Source: Daucus carota subsp. sativus (lineage: Eukaryota; Streptophyta; Magnoliopsida; Apiales; Apiaceae). Taken from it: DNA of 64,000 nucleotides. Of the stretch, positions 23,188 to 35,905 are shown piece by piece. The DNA is taken from NCBI RefSeq assembly GCF_001625215.2, contig NC_030387.2, positions 33,689,606 to 33,753,605 of the forward strand. Direction: 5' to 3'. Below the pieces are notes generated by a model that saw only the letters and a list, made by a program, of their open reading frames with translations, was not told where the DNA came from and ran no database searches. Positions within the stretch are counted from its first letter, which is position 1. The number at the start of each line of letters is the position of its first letter. Made by a program: the position numbers and the translations under genes.

Positions 23188-23261
23188 GACCGCATAGCGC
23201 AGTGGATTAGCGCGTTTGACTTCGGATCAAAAGGTCGTGGGTTCGACTCCCACTGTGGTCG
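23188..23261 (+). tRNA. trnR-TCG: tRNA-Arg (anticodon TCG), copy 2
   Basis: Identical over all 74 bases to the copy at 22421-22494, with the same cloverleaf, anticodon TCG and internal A and B boxes. A T6 run follows directly. The copies are 767 bp apart and each lies downstream of a TTM3 3' end (functional or decayed), consistent with a segmental tandem duplication in which selection or gene conversion kept the tRNAs identical. Confidence 0.96.
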
Positions 23262-23267
23262 TTTTTT
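23262..23267 (+). terminator. RNA polymerase III terminator of tRNA-Arg copy 2
   Basis: TTTTTT directly after the tRNA discriminator base. Confidence 0.85.
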
Positions 23268-23603
23268 CGTGAAAAATACTCTCTTTTTTTGTATTTCATT
23301 TTATTTAATAATGTACAAGATTTATATTAAAGAAGAGCATAAAAAAAAGTAGAAGTCTTTAAATCTTTTCGAATAAGAAGTAAAAGTTTAAAAATTAAAG
23401 AAGGAATATTTTAAAAAGTATATCAAAGTTTTTTCCCGTAAAAGCATGTCAAAGTTTTTTCCGTAGTAAAATTTTATCTCTTATCGATTTATCTTCTCTC
23501 TTAATTTTTTTTATAAAGAGCTCAGCTCTTTTGTTCTTCTATTCTAACTCAAATATAAAAATATAGTGTAGTTCATCATTAGAACTACTCATATTATATC
23601 AAA

Positions 23604-23670
23604 ATCAAGATAGGCGACGGCATTGCAATAAAAATCTGATAGAGATTGCAATGTCGTCGCCTATCTTGAT
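23604..23670. repeat. Near-perfect 26-bp inverted repeat (hairpin)
   Basis: Arms at 23604-23629 and 23645-23670 are reverse complements over 26 bases with one mismatch (a G-T wobble in one orientation). They enclose a 15-base loop. The arms contain TAGGCGAC and CATTGCAAT and are GC-richer than the surrounding AT-rich DNA. It could be a foldback/MITE relic or a young hairpin RNA locus. Confidence 0.9.
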
Positions 23671-23981
23671 ATGATTTCATGTCAATTGTAATAGATATTA
23701 AAATTTGCAAAGCATGTTATCTGTAAATTTAAATAATTTGTATATATATATGAACCGTGATTATGCACTAAAATTAGAACGTCATCACCGATAGTTTAAT
23801 GTAAAGAGGCTTATCATAAACATTGGAAGTTCAACCTGCATATAGTCCGGTTCTAAAAAACCTTCGCTTTGTTATAGTTGACACGATAATTATATACATC
23901 ATTCATCATTTTGATTATATTCTTTATCCTGATATTAGGCGTGAAATGATTATATGATTTTTCTAAATGATCCTAGGCAAG

Positions 23982-24716
23982 TAGGGGTGAGCGTGGTTCG
24001 GTTCGGGGTGGTTTTAAGGTAAAACCGGAACCGAAACCGCAATTCTTCGATTTTTAAAATTAAAAACCGAAACCGCAACCGAACCGTCGGATCGGTTTCG
24101 GTTTCAAAACCTCGGTTCGGTTTTAGTCGGTTCGCTTTCGGTTATAAAACCGCAAGAAATAAGAAAAAGAAAAAAAAATTACGTAAAAAATTATCATAAC
24201 ATTAAAAGTTATCTCTTTGTATTTTTTACGGTATTAGACCGATGAAAGAGTCCAAGGCTGCGAGTTTATGATTTTGATAGTATGTTTCATACTACTCATT
24301 TGGATGAAATCTAAGGTATGTAAAAAGAATTGAACCTAATTCAAGTATCCTCCGACCTAAACCAAACTATAATCTAAATTCTATATATTACTTAGTTACG
24401 GTTCATGATATATTAATATAAATGTATGTATATATTATCTTAATACACACGTGTATATATGTACATATATAAATATATTTATATATCTATATTTATATAT
24501 GTATTATAATTTATAAATAATATTTATTTATTTATTTTAAATAATCGGTTCGGTTCGGTTTATTTCGGTTCGGTTTTAATCTAAAACCGGAACCGCAACC
24601 ATTAGAATAAGTTTGTTTTTTTGATTTGCGGTTTCGGTTCGGTGCGGTTTTATACGGTTCGGTTTTCATCGGTTTTTAATGGTTTCGGTTTCAATTCGGT
24701 TTTTTGCTCACCCCTA
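23982..24716. mobile_element. Complete non-autonomous hAT element with 8-bp target duplication
   Basis: Ends are exact inverted repeats TAGGGGTGAGC and GCTCACCCCTA. The flanks carry the identical 8-bp duplication TAGGCAAG (23974-23981 and 24717-24724), diagnostic of hAT transposition. Both subterminal regions are packed with CGGTTCGGTT/AACCGAACCG motifs in opposite orientations. The AT-rich centre has no transposase reading frame. 735 bp. Confidence 0.93.
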
Positions 24717-25029
24717 TAGGCAAGCGTGGTTCATTACATAAAAAATTATCGCAGTGATGGGCAAAAGAAGTAGAAGTGTTTTTTTTTTAATTTTTTAAGC
24801 CAAAAGTAGGAAGTAAGAATTATTAATTTTTTTTAGAGTTTTTTTAGTGATTCGCATTTTGTTGCGAAATTTTAAATTGTTAATATGTAATAAATTTTAG
24901 AATAAATTTGAGAATTGTGGTCAAAATTGATTCTGTTTTCAAAAAGTTGGCCAAAATTTTAAATTCTCAAAAAAAAAGAGACTAAACTTTGATCCGTTTT
25001 TTAAAAGTGTGGCTTCCATTAAATATATA

Positions 25030-25416
25030 CTCCCTCCGTCCCAGCCGTTTGTATACAAATGGTTGGGACACGGAGATCAAGAAATTATGTAATAAATGAG
25101 TAAAGTTAGATAAAAAGAGCCATTTGTATACAAATGGTTGGGACACGGAGATCAATAAATTATGTAATAAATGAGTAAAGTTAGATAAAAAGTGGGTATA
25201 GTGGTGAGACCCATTTATATTTTATAATAGATTTGAGATAGTGGAGGAAAGTAGTGGGTGTAATAGTGTTTATATTATTATAGAATGAAGATAGTGGAAG
25301 AAAGTAGTTGGTGTAATGATGTTTTATATTATAAAAGTTTACTACTTTTGGAATGTATACAATTGATGGGACGTCCCAAAAAGGAAACTGTATACAATTC
25401 ACCGGGACGGAGAGAG
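25030..25416. mobile_element. Stowaway-like MITE with internal tandem duplication
   Basis: Begins CTCCCTCCGTCCC after TA and ends GGGACGGAGAGAG before TA. The interior matches the element at 10377-10677. A 75-bp unit starting near 25048 is repeated from 25123. The second copy forms the perfect 18-bp palindrome CCATTTGTATACAAATGG at 25120-25137. Confidence 0.85.
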
Positions 25417-27012
25417 TATTTAACAGGAGTTGATACACATATTTTGAGTAAAAGAAAATGAAACATAACTTGAGAAAATGAAACTGGCCAGCAAAAAGTA
25501 CAAAGTCACCGAAACGTACGTCACTTTGTAGTAGCACGAAATTATAAGTTTCCTAGATGGAGCCCACAAAAGCCGGTAGTATGGGACCAGCACGCTGCCC
25601 ACTGATTCTCACACTTATCCATGAAACAAATAAGTCTCAGTCTCCACTACTTTTATAGCCTTTCTGGTTTTCATATCAACAAAATACAAATAATAATAAT
25701 AATATACACAAATTATAATAATAATCTCATCATATCAATACATATTTAAATTTAAATATTACTTGTCCTAGACTCATTTTTTCAATCTTACAAATTAAGA
25801 AATATATATTTTAATGAAAACATGATAAATGATCAAAAAAATTACAATTGTTTTTCTATTTAAAAAATCTTAAAATTTTAAAAATATGTTTTAAATCTTA
25901 TATCTATATCAAAATTTTTGATTTAATACGATCTGACTCGAAAAAATACATGCATACATACGGAAATAGTAGGTGGTTAGGACTCAGCCTCGTCCTCACT
26001 TATTAGTAACTACTACTACAGTTACGTACACAAAAATCTAAAAATGACTTACATTATCTACTCGACATAATTACCATTAATAAAATAATTTGTGTTTATC
26101 TTTCGTCTTCTTTCCTTCTTGCTTCAAATTGCAGTAACTAATAACCAATCCAATCAGCTTTGTATATAAATTAATAAAATCATCTCCATCACAATCATTT
26201 CTGCCGACTCATCACATATTCTCCTCCTTTCGGTTTGATCCTCTCACCCCTTTTTATTTATCTGAATATCTCTTGTTTCTTCACATATACACAGACATGT
26301 ATGTGTGTTTTGTACAAGTTTGGCTGTGTTTTTTGTATGTTTGGACACATATCACATGTATTTAATCAGGGTGCTTGTTGGTTGATTATGTCTCTGTTTC
26401 ATGTTTCTTGAAATGGGATTTTTTGTTTTTCCCGGGAAAATTTGTGAGGGTGATTTTGTTGACAAGCTTGGTTTGATTTGTGTGATTTTGGTGTTTGATG
26501 CTTGGTTTTAAGTTTGATTTTAGTTGTTTTGTGTACCCTTTTTGTACAAGGGTTTGTTTATGCTTACTTGCTGAAATTTCTTTGTGTTAAGATATGTGTA
26601 AAGAAGTCATTTTTATCTTCTTGGGCTTGGAATGATTGATACTCCAAATTAGTCATGCTTTTGTTGTTAATGTTTATTGTGTTGTTAAAAAGTTTTTATT
26701 TTTTTGGGAAAAGCTCTAATGAGCTCAAGAGCTTTTGTTGCTTTCTGGTGGTGCTATATTAGGAAGTAATAAATGAGTGTAAGCTAGTTGAGGATTTTAC
26801 TGTTGTTTGTGATTAATGATATGACATATAGGGACATTGGTTTCTAAACAGGAAGTTTCTTAAATTATCATTAATATTTTTTGTTTGCATTTATATTCAT
26901 GAATTGATTTTTATGGTTAGATTGTACATCACTTGTGTTGCAGGTACAGTAAAATGAATATTGTGATTGCTTGACATAGGAACTAGTGTTGATCATACAA
27001 GATTGTTAATTA
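25417..27012. other. Promoter and leader region of the LRR gene
   Basis: AT-rich upstream DNA. The T-rich region from about 26300 to 26940, ending in a TTGCAG acceptor before GTACAG, looks like a 5' UTR intron before the coding start at 27013. No other gene seen. Confidence 0.4.
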
Positions 27013-30000
27013 ATGGGTGGAGTTTGCTCAAGGAAGCGAGAACAGCAGGTTAATGAAGAGAGCATTAATAGAGGACTTTCTGTGAGATACTTTAAAAGTG
27101 GAAGTTCAAAATGGCTGGGTTCCTCGATTTTGCGAGCACCTTCAGATATCAAGCTGCGCAATGGGAAATGTCCATCTCTTATGGAACTCTGTATTTATAA
27201 CATATGTGAGGTATGCAGAGTTCTTTATGAAGGTTATTTCTGGAAGTCGAGGAGTTATGGCCTTGTTGACTGATACTGTTCTGTCATGAATGTGTAACAG
27301 GATATGGATCAATATAAAACTCTTTCTATGCTGCCAAGGGATATTAATCAGCAGATAATTAATGAATTGATCCGTTCCCAGCGTCTAACTGAGCTTACAC
27401 TTGAAGCCTTTCGTGATTGTGATCTACAGGTAATTCGTTGCACATGATGGTAGAGCTAAGATTGTGGTACTTGTATAGGGACCATTATTTGTATTTAGAA
27501 CACTTCTGATACTTTCAAGTCATACAGAAATGAATTGTATCAATTTTTTTGTTTATCAGGATCTTGACTTTGGAGAATATCCAGGATTTGGTGACAGCTG
27601 GATGGATGTTGTAGCTTCACAAGAGGCTTCTTTACTCTCTTTGGACATTTCTGGTTCTGATGTTACTGACTCAGGCTTGATGAATCTTAAAGATTGCAAA
27701 AATCTCCAAGCCTTGAATCTTAATTACTGTGACCAGATTTCAGACCATGGACTGGAATGTATCAGATGTATGTATTTATTCTCTAGTTAAGGACCAAGTG
27801 TCTTCAATTATGATGAGGTGTTCTAACAGCTAAAGCATGATTTGTTCAGGAATAACCTGAATTCCTAATCTTGAAACGTAGTATGCTACCGAGGTTCATT
27901 AATATGATGCAACATGGTTCCTTAAGACATTAATCGAGAATGCATACTTGATCAAATTGTAGATCATTTTATATGTTGAATTCAACTCCACACTATTTCG
28001 TATTGTCTTATCTTTGATACTTCTGATGTTTCCCAAGTTATTTTTGGATTTGGAAGCTGAAATAGGTTTTTGATGTATAAAAAAGTTGATGATATCTGAA
28101 TGAGAACAATTGGTATAGTTACAGCATATGAAGCACCGCTGTTTTCTGAAGTCTATAATTATTTTGATGAAATAGACAATACGAAAAGCAGTGTCCTTCT
28201 GATGTGTGTATTTTTTATTTTGCTAAATCCTTTTGATGTGTATTGTCTACTTCTCATTAATGAAACTTGAATATGGAGTTCACAATTTGTTGTTTATTTG
28301 TTGATTTACTTTTACTTTATGCTTATGAAAGTCATAGCCCAAACTTGGTTGGGTATTAAGGCATTTTACTATCAAATTTTTTATCTTTCTTTATCAGCAA
28401 ATCTTTTCGTTAAATAATACATTAAAAAGGTAAAACAGGGTACCAGGACTTGAACTCTGAACTTTTGCATGTTTTGTTGTGCATAATTTCCTTTAAACCA
28501 GACTACCTCTTGTCTGACTTGCTCCTTTCCTATATTCAGATCACTCCAACTTGACAACCTTGAGCTTTAGAAGGAACAATTGTTTTACTGCAAAAGGAAT
28601 GAGTGCCTTGTCTGGCTTAGTCAACTTATCAAAGTTGGACTTGGAAAGATGTCCAGGGATTCATGGTGGGCTTGTTTATCTCAAAGGTTTGCTTCTGTTT
28701 TACAGTCTCACTTAGTAATGAGTTTCTTGCACTATGGTTGTAAAGCATCTTAATGCATATTTTTTTAAGCTTCTCTAAGTTTTACAGCATCTTGAACTTA
28801 TATCTGGATCTGTTAGCCTTCATTTCATGTTATATTGTTTAGCTTCCAAGTTGGGAGTTGGGCAAACCATGGGTTTATATATTAGTCTTATCCAATACTG
28901 CATGAAGGTTTCTGTATATACGATGAATGTAAGCTTCATTTCCCAAGGGTTTTTGCCAAGAGAGAAGTGTTGGTGCACCAATTGTATCTCATAAAGGAGA
29001 ATTTTTTGATGGTATAATGTGTTTCTTAACTAGAATCACTATATGGAAGTTATTCTTGCTGAGGACAACAAAAGAGAACTATTAATATTATGTGGTCTGT
29101 GCATACAGAGGAAAGCACAGTCAATTGGAAGTACTGTTATGTCTTATATTCTCTCTATTGTTTTTGTAAAAGCATGTACTACCAATTAAAATTCAGTATC
29201 GCTGAAATTTTTTCAATTTAGTTACTGAGGTGTGAATTGTTAATGTATCAACGGAATAAAGTTTTACATAAAAACTTTGAACATACAATTTAAGTTTCAG
29301 TTAATATATCTCAGCTCATTCTTGGCAGGACTTTCAAAGCTCGAGTCCCTTAACATTAACTGCTGCAACTGCATCACAGATGCTGATATGAAACCTCTTG
29401 CAGGTAACTCTTCTTGATTGGAAGGGGTACCAAGGTACCATCTATGATGTAGGTTTATTAAATGTATACGTCTGTGATCCATAGGACCATAATATAGACA
29501 TGTAGTGGCTTCTTTGAAAACAATGACGTTTTGGGAGAGTTGGTCATCATACAAGGTTCTTACTTTTAGTTTTGTTAAGCCTGTAAAGTTTGGCAGCTTC
29601 CTGGGGGGAGGCGCTGTTAGCGTTTACCTCTCTGTTATTTCTACCACTATGAGATTTTTTTTAATACTCTAATCACTCTAATAAAGCCTCCACATTCTTT
29701 CTTTTCATTGTTCAAATAATGACCTTGCGGCTCAAATTTTATGGTGCCAAGATTTTATGCTTGTTGACCACTGTATACATTGCCTCACCAGGAATTACAA
29801 GCTTGAAAGAGTTACAAATTTCCTCGAGTAAGGTTACTGACTATGGTGTGACCTTCTTGAAAGGTACTTGTTTTGATTTGCCCGTATTTCTTCATAAATA
29901 ATACAGGTTCTTGGCCATGCCACATCATGCTTCCAATTTTGTTAATGCCTTTCCATTTTGCAATAATCTTAAATCATTCTTAATTTACAGTCAAAGTAGG

Positions 30001-33000
30001 TTTACAGTTTTTTCCCCTTCACCTTCCCAATTTTTCTTTATGTAAAATATTCCAATACGGGATGCAGTGAAATAATTTTATTTAGCTTCTCATTCCTCTT
30101 TTTGGTAATTGTGCCCTGATTTTTGGGCAATAAGACGTGTTTACACAATTATTTGGTTGCAGCCCTGAACAAGCTTACTTTACTGAACATGGAAGGTTGT
30201 CCAGTTACTGCAGCATGTTTGGAATCTCTTTCAGGTTTAATCCCGTGCATAGTTGTTTTTTTATAACTTTAATCTCTATATGTAGAGTCTATATCCATAT
30301 CAAATCCCTGTACTTGATTTGATTATCTTGCATGAAAATTCTTTTGTTGGTAGAACCTTTACTTTTTTGGTTACTTGGCTTTGTATATGATGATGCTATG
30401 TGACCTCAATTAGTATGTAGCGCTACATACATCTTGTCAAATAACTGGATAGCCTGGTTGCCACAATTAATTTTAGACAGCTACCTTGTAATCTTTAGTT
30501 TGTACGATAGATTATATATAAGAAAAGAATAATTCTGTCTTTTCTGTTTTTGGATGCAGCTCTTACCACCCTGTTATATTTGAACCTCAGCAGATGTAAT
30601 TTGACTGATGATGGTTGTGAAGAGTTTTCACGTAAGTATCATCACTGTGCCTTGTAACTATAAAATGTCTGTAGGAATTATTATGGCGACTAAAAATTAT
30701 TTAATATGTGTGATTATATATAAAACTTGAGGCTTGTTTCTTCTTCCTTGTGTCTGCAGGGCTGCAAACTCTAAAGGTTCTAAACTTAGGATTCAATGAG
30801 ATATCAGATGCTATTTTGGTACACCTGAAAGGTAAATTTTGTAGAGTAATTTATATCTGAAGTTCGCCGTGTTTGTATATATATCCACACATTGTAGAAT
30901 TTCATGGAGCAAAAAATTGAGCAACCTGAAAGTTATGCATGTGAGTTGCACAAACATATTACACACGAACTAATTGTACGATTTTAATTGGCACATGATC
31001 CTTCTTCTCGGAACTCTTGCTTATAGAATCTATGATGCTGTATGTGTTTAATTAATCAAAACTTGATAGATAGTTGTTGCCAACATGCTAAAATATGTTA
31101 GTTTGCTGAAACTTATATTTTTTATCGCGACAAACTTTCTTGACATGCTAAAATCATGGTTTGTAGGAACCCCTTCCCCTTTTCTTGTAGATGAATTTTG
31201 ACAAAATGCAACTATATATGTTTTTGTGAATCATCCTTGTGCCATTTTCAGTATATGTATTTGTATGAGATGTTCCAATCAAGTTTAATTTTTGCAGTAT
31301 AGCTTTTTCAATACTGTTTGTAGTGCCATATTGTATAAGCTTTCGGGTACATGCTCATACTTGCCTTGATTAAAAGCAGGTTTAAAGAAGTTGGAGAGCT
31401 TGAACCTTGATTCCTGTAGAATTGGTGATGAAGAGCTATATAATTTGTCAGGTTAGTGTATTGCAAATTTAGTTGTCTATATGTTTGGTATATGACACCA
31501 TTTATTCTATTATGTGAGGCGAGTTTCCGGTTATATTGAGCTCTTGAGATATGTCTGAACTTCTGGTCTGTCTTAAGCAGACGAGTGAACGTGGATTTTA
31601 TTTATTTTTTCCTACATAAAAAAAAAAAAAAAAAGCTTGGTGTTTTTCCTTCTACAACAGTTGATGCTTCTTCTCATCTTCCTTTTTGCATATCTATCTA
31701 CTGACCCCAGTCAGCTCCATGTAATGTATTGTTACTTCATATTCAGGGCTTCAGCATTTGAAATGTTTGGAGCTGTCTGATACTGAAGTAGGAAGCAACG
31801 GACTCCATCATCTCTCTGGTTAGACAAGTGTCTTGTGTAGTGATTATATAGCGTTATCATTTAGTGGTGATCCATGTTTCTTTGTATACATTAATGTTGT
31901 TTATATCCTTAAGTATCTATTATGTAGGTTTGACTAATCTGGAGAGTTTGAATCTTTCATTCACTGTTGTAACTGATGCTGGTCTGAAAAAACTATCTGG
32001 ATTATCATTTCTGAAGTCTCTTAATTTGGATGCTCGCCAAATTACAGATGCTGGCTTGGCAGCTCTCACAAGTAATGACTGTTTAAATGATAATTTACTT
32101 TAAATGTTAGAATTGCTAAAGAGCTATCAACACCATTATTTCAAGATTTTTTTATGTTTCCAGATATATATTTTGTCTTTGTGGAAAATTTAGTTCTTGT
32201 TAGGTGATATGCAGGTCAAATATTTCTAAGCCTGTTTAGATTTTAGGAGAACAAAGAATCCTCGCTAAAGATATACTTCATCTATTAGTTGATGCTGGCT
32301 TATCATATGCATGCAAGTTATGTATAGTTGGTTCTTAAATTATTGCCTTGGGAATAAAAAAATTAGTAAGTATGGAGGCTTTGGGGACTAAAGCACACCG
32401 GAAAGTAAATATAGATGTTAGGGTTTTGTTGTGCACTCCATTAGATTAGAAGGGGATTCATACGAAGCCCTTTAGCAATTCTCCGTATCACATCAAAATG
32501 TTAGCTTGTTTGGAAACACCTGTTTAACTGGCCCAACTTCATTTTGCTGCCAGCCTTAATCAGCAAGTGAAATTTTGCTGCTAGGCTTTATGTCCCATTT
32601 GGCCAGTACATTTGTGGGGAAAAGTAATACTCTGTTCCTTCCCTCTCTAGTACATATTTGTCCGGGTTTGAGATTTAAATTTATTAATCTCTAACTTCTC
32701 TTTTCCTGTTCTTATTTTTCTAAACTCAATTGTTGAATTGAGCTGCGTGCTGCAGAAGTTTGTTTAGTGTCAGTAAGAAGTATAATTCAAAGCCCGCAAA
32801 CACGATCAAGAACCAAATTGAATTAAGAAGTATAATTCAAAGCCCGCAAACACGATCAAGAACCAAATTGAATGCCTTCTGGTTTATTGTTACTTCATTC
32901 TTATATCCCTCTTATGGTAACATTTTCTTGTTTGAAATTTGTCTGTATGTGCAGGTTTGACTGGTCTGACTCATTTGGATCTATTCTGCGCTCGTATCAC

Positions 33001-33871
33001 AGATTCAGGAACAAATTATTTGCGAAGTACTTGCATATAACTTCTGTCATTTATTTAAAATTAACACGTGTTCCATTTTGAGAAGTTCTTTTTAGGGTTA
33101 AATTCTGCATTATTATTATATTTTATATGTTATTAAATATGTATTTGGAACTGGAAACAGCAGGATCATTTACATTCATATTTCATGTTGTGGGCTGATT
33201 ATTTAGGTTTCAAGAATTTGCGGTCCTTGGAAGTTTGTGGTGGAGGATTAACTGACGCTGGTGTGAAGAATATCAAAGATCTCTCGTCTTTGACAATGTT
33301 GAATCTCTCTCAGAACCACCACCTGACAGATAGAACCCTGGAACTGATTTCTGGTATATATTGGCATCTTTAACTCATCTAGATCTTCTTTATGTGAATG
33401 TGGTTGATTTTTTTTAGTACTCTGGTATTTCAAATCCCTAGAAATGTATTGATACTGATTACATATATATTCTTCACTTTGCACGTTTGCGATGGAGATA
33501 TCAGCTCGAGTAATTATTTAGTAGCTCGTAGTAAGGACAATGAGATTCCGTTTTTTTCTTTTGTGGAACTACATACTTTGATTAAAGTTCGTGATCTGCT
33601 TCTAGGACCTGTGTTGGCAAACATTTGTTCTTATATTTTCCCAGTTGATGACTGCATAAAAGCCTCATATATCCACATAATTACAGGTTTGACAGATTTG
33701 GTTTCTTTAAATGTCTCAAGCTCTCGTATAACTGCTGGAGGGTTGAATCACCTAAAACCCCTGAAGAATCTAAGATCATTGACCTTGGAATCCTGCAAGC
33801 TGAATGCAAGTGATATAAAGAAGCTTCAGGCCTCAGACCTTCCTAATCTGGTAAGCTTTCGACCAGAATAG
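27013..33871 (+). CDS. Plant leucine-rich repeat protein (At1g15740-like, AMN1/F-box-type LRRs)
   Basis: Orthologue-like to Arabidopsis At1g15740, a conserved LRR protein of unknown biochemical role related to the LRR part of F-box proteins but with no clear F-box. Fifteen exons: 27013-27210, 27301-27429, 27560-27767, 28540-28686, 29329-29403, 29792-29863, 30163-30234, 30560-30631, 30760-30831, 31380-31451, 31747-31818, 31928-32071, 32955-33026, 33207-33353 and 33687-33871; 578 aa. It starts MGGVCSRKRE, so it may be myristoylated or bound to a membrane through basic residues. From about residue 130 to the end it is a run of 24-residue repeats of the type LxSLNLxxxxITDxGLxxL. Most central exons are exactly 72 nt, one repeat each, all in the same phase. 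It ends LPNLVSFRPE, as in the family. Predicted to be a protein-interaction scaffold; partners unknown. Confidence 0.93.
28375..28530 (-). mobile_element. tRNA-derived SINE-like repeat in LRR intron 3
   Basis: On the minus strand, a B-box-like AGTTCAAGTCCTGG lies downstream of an A-box-like TAGTCTGGTTTAAAGG, followed by an AT-rich tail. Boundaries are approximate and the assignment is tentative. Confidence 0.4.
32775..32874. repeat. Perfect 50-bp tandem duplication in LRR intron 12
   Basis: Two adjacent, apparently identical 50-bp units (32775-32824 and 32825-32874) containing TTCAAAGCCCGCAAACACG. The lack of differences suggests a recent event. Confidence 0.93.
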
Positions 33872-35905
33872 GATCCGAGGAAAACATCTGTGTATATAGC
33901 CATTCAGCCATGAACTTCTGTATATTAGAATAATAAGTGATATGTGGAATTGTATAGATGATAGACCTAAAAATTACGTTGAATTCCTTCTGGAGGATGG
34001 AGACATTTGTGTGCTGCATGTGGAGCCTTCCTTTTGTATTACCTACACTCAAAAGAAATGTATATATGCTTCTGTGGCCAAGTTTCTGAATGTGTAACCG
34101 TCAACTTTCTAGATATTCATCCGTACCCCTGTATATTATCTGGTTTTAAGATGAATGACTTAAATTATGGATTTTACACCTTGGCAATGTCATTTAAATA
34201 ACTGACATGCAGTCATGCCTGTTGTTTGTCTAAGAAGTAAGTGCTCCTTAGATGGGAGTATCGGGTCTGATATTTCAATGTGCTGAGAAATGCCGATGCA
34301 ACTTGCGAGGCATCTTTCCTTGTTCATGTTTGAGTGTTTATCAGCAATCTTTTGGTGGTGGATAAATTTGGTTAATACAATTGTAGCATGTCCAACTTGA
34401 GGTTTATGGTTATGCCAATGAAATAATAGCACATGAAATGGTCTCTGTTTTATGTCTTATAGAAAGTTGAGTTGCCATATCAGAGCATTTTCGGGGCCTT
34501 GACAAAAATCAGAACTCCAATAGAAGAATGAAGGACATCGTCATATTCACAGGGATTGGATTAAGTAATGACCAAAGACGTCGGTACTTTCTCGGTACTA
34601 AAGTGAGCTACAGGGAATCAGAGTTGCCATGCCATATTAGACGCCTTCCCGTAGTCGAAAATCGGAGAGCTATAGGAAGTCGAAATCAAATTAAAATATT
34701 AGACGTCAAAAGTGAGGAAAAGATTAAAAGTCGCAAAAGTGAGTTGTGGGAAGTTGAGTTATAATATTAGACGCCTTCCCATAGACAAATGTGAGGATCA
34801 ACTTGTAAATAGTGACTATTCTAGCCCTCCCCCAACAGCAAACGTAAGTAAGCTAGACAAAAGAGTGATTGAAGGCTTGGTACCAGAGGGGATTAAACGA
34901 AGCAATGAACCGCCAAACTTTGGCAATACACCATTCGTTATTCGATTCCAACGCTTCCAACGCTTGAGTTATTGATGAATCAATGGCCATCAATTTGATT
35001 CAATCCCCTTTGTGTTGATTAAATTCCATCAATTTACTAATTAATTTGATGATGTACAACATCAGATATTAATCTGGTGTTTGCGGTAACAAACTTCATC
35101 CATTCAATCAAAAAATTGACGAATCCCTTCTACACCTGTAATTCAAAGGTAACAAGAACCCGCATACTGATCAAATCACGGAGCAGCTGAACTTGAAAAC
35201 AATTCAAATAGCAATATTCCAAATTCCAACTAGAAATCTTTTCGTTTACAGAGCAGCAAGCCCCAAATACATAAAATAGAAAAGATATTCCAGATGAAGT
35301 CCCTTCCAGCAAGAAAAGAGAGGTGGAAGATTCCAGCATTACTAATATAAAGCAACTACCTTCAAGGCTTTAAATAATATCTTGATATAGTTAGATATAC
35401 TGGCCGGCAAGTCATTTCCTACTAAAATACATAAACCTTTCGCACTTGAACCTGCAGCAAATAGTACTTTGTGAGGAAGCCAGTACCATAGCAGAGGAGA
35501 TGACAGTGGTTAAATGTAGATAATAAGAGTGAAACTTTTATGTACAATTAGCAACTCTGCCATTGGGTAGAAGGCATCACTAATCTTATATATCATTTTA
35601 TCTATATTTGTCACTGGATGGACGACTAGAAGGCAGATTACTCTAGGTTTCAGTAAATGTGTTCACAAGTGTTGCATATGAGATTTACAGTGTATATAGT
35701 CTGATATAGACAATTTCCTATCTCTATGACACCTAACGTTTTAACTCTTAAGCTTTGTGGTAGATTTACATATTTGACATAGTAAGTTGTTTCACTTCTT
35801 TAGCTATATTGTTTAAAAGTAACTCTAGTGCATGAGTGAAATATACTTACATGTTGAATTCCACTACCAAGCAAGGTTTCTAAACACTTGTGCTCCTGCA
35901 ACCTA
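33872..35905. other. Convergent 3' region between LRR gene and TOPLESS gene
   Basis: Holds the 3' UTRs of two convergent genes. Between 34528 and 34975 an open frame carries repeats of TATTAGACGCCTTCCC (near 34636 and 34764) and of an AAAAGTGAG motif. I do not recognise a protein there and suspect transposon-derived sequence. Confidence 0.45.
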
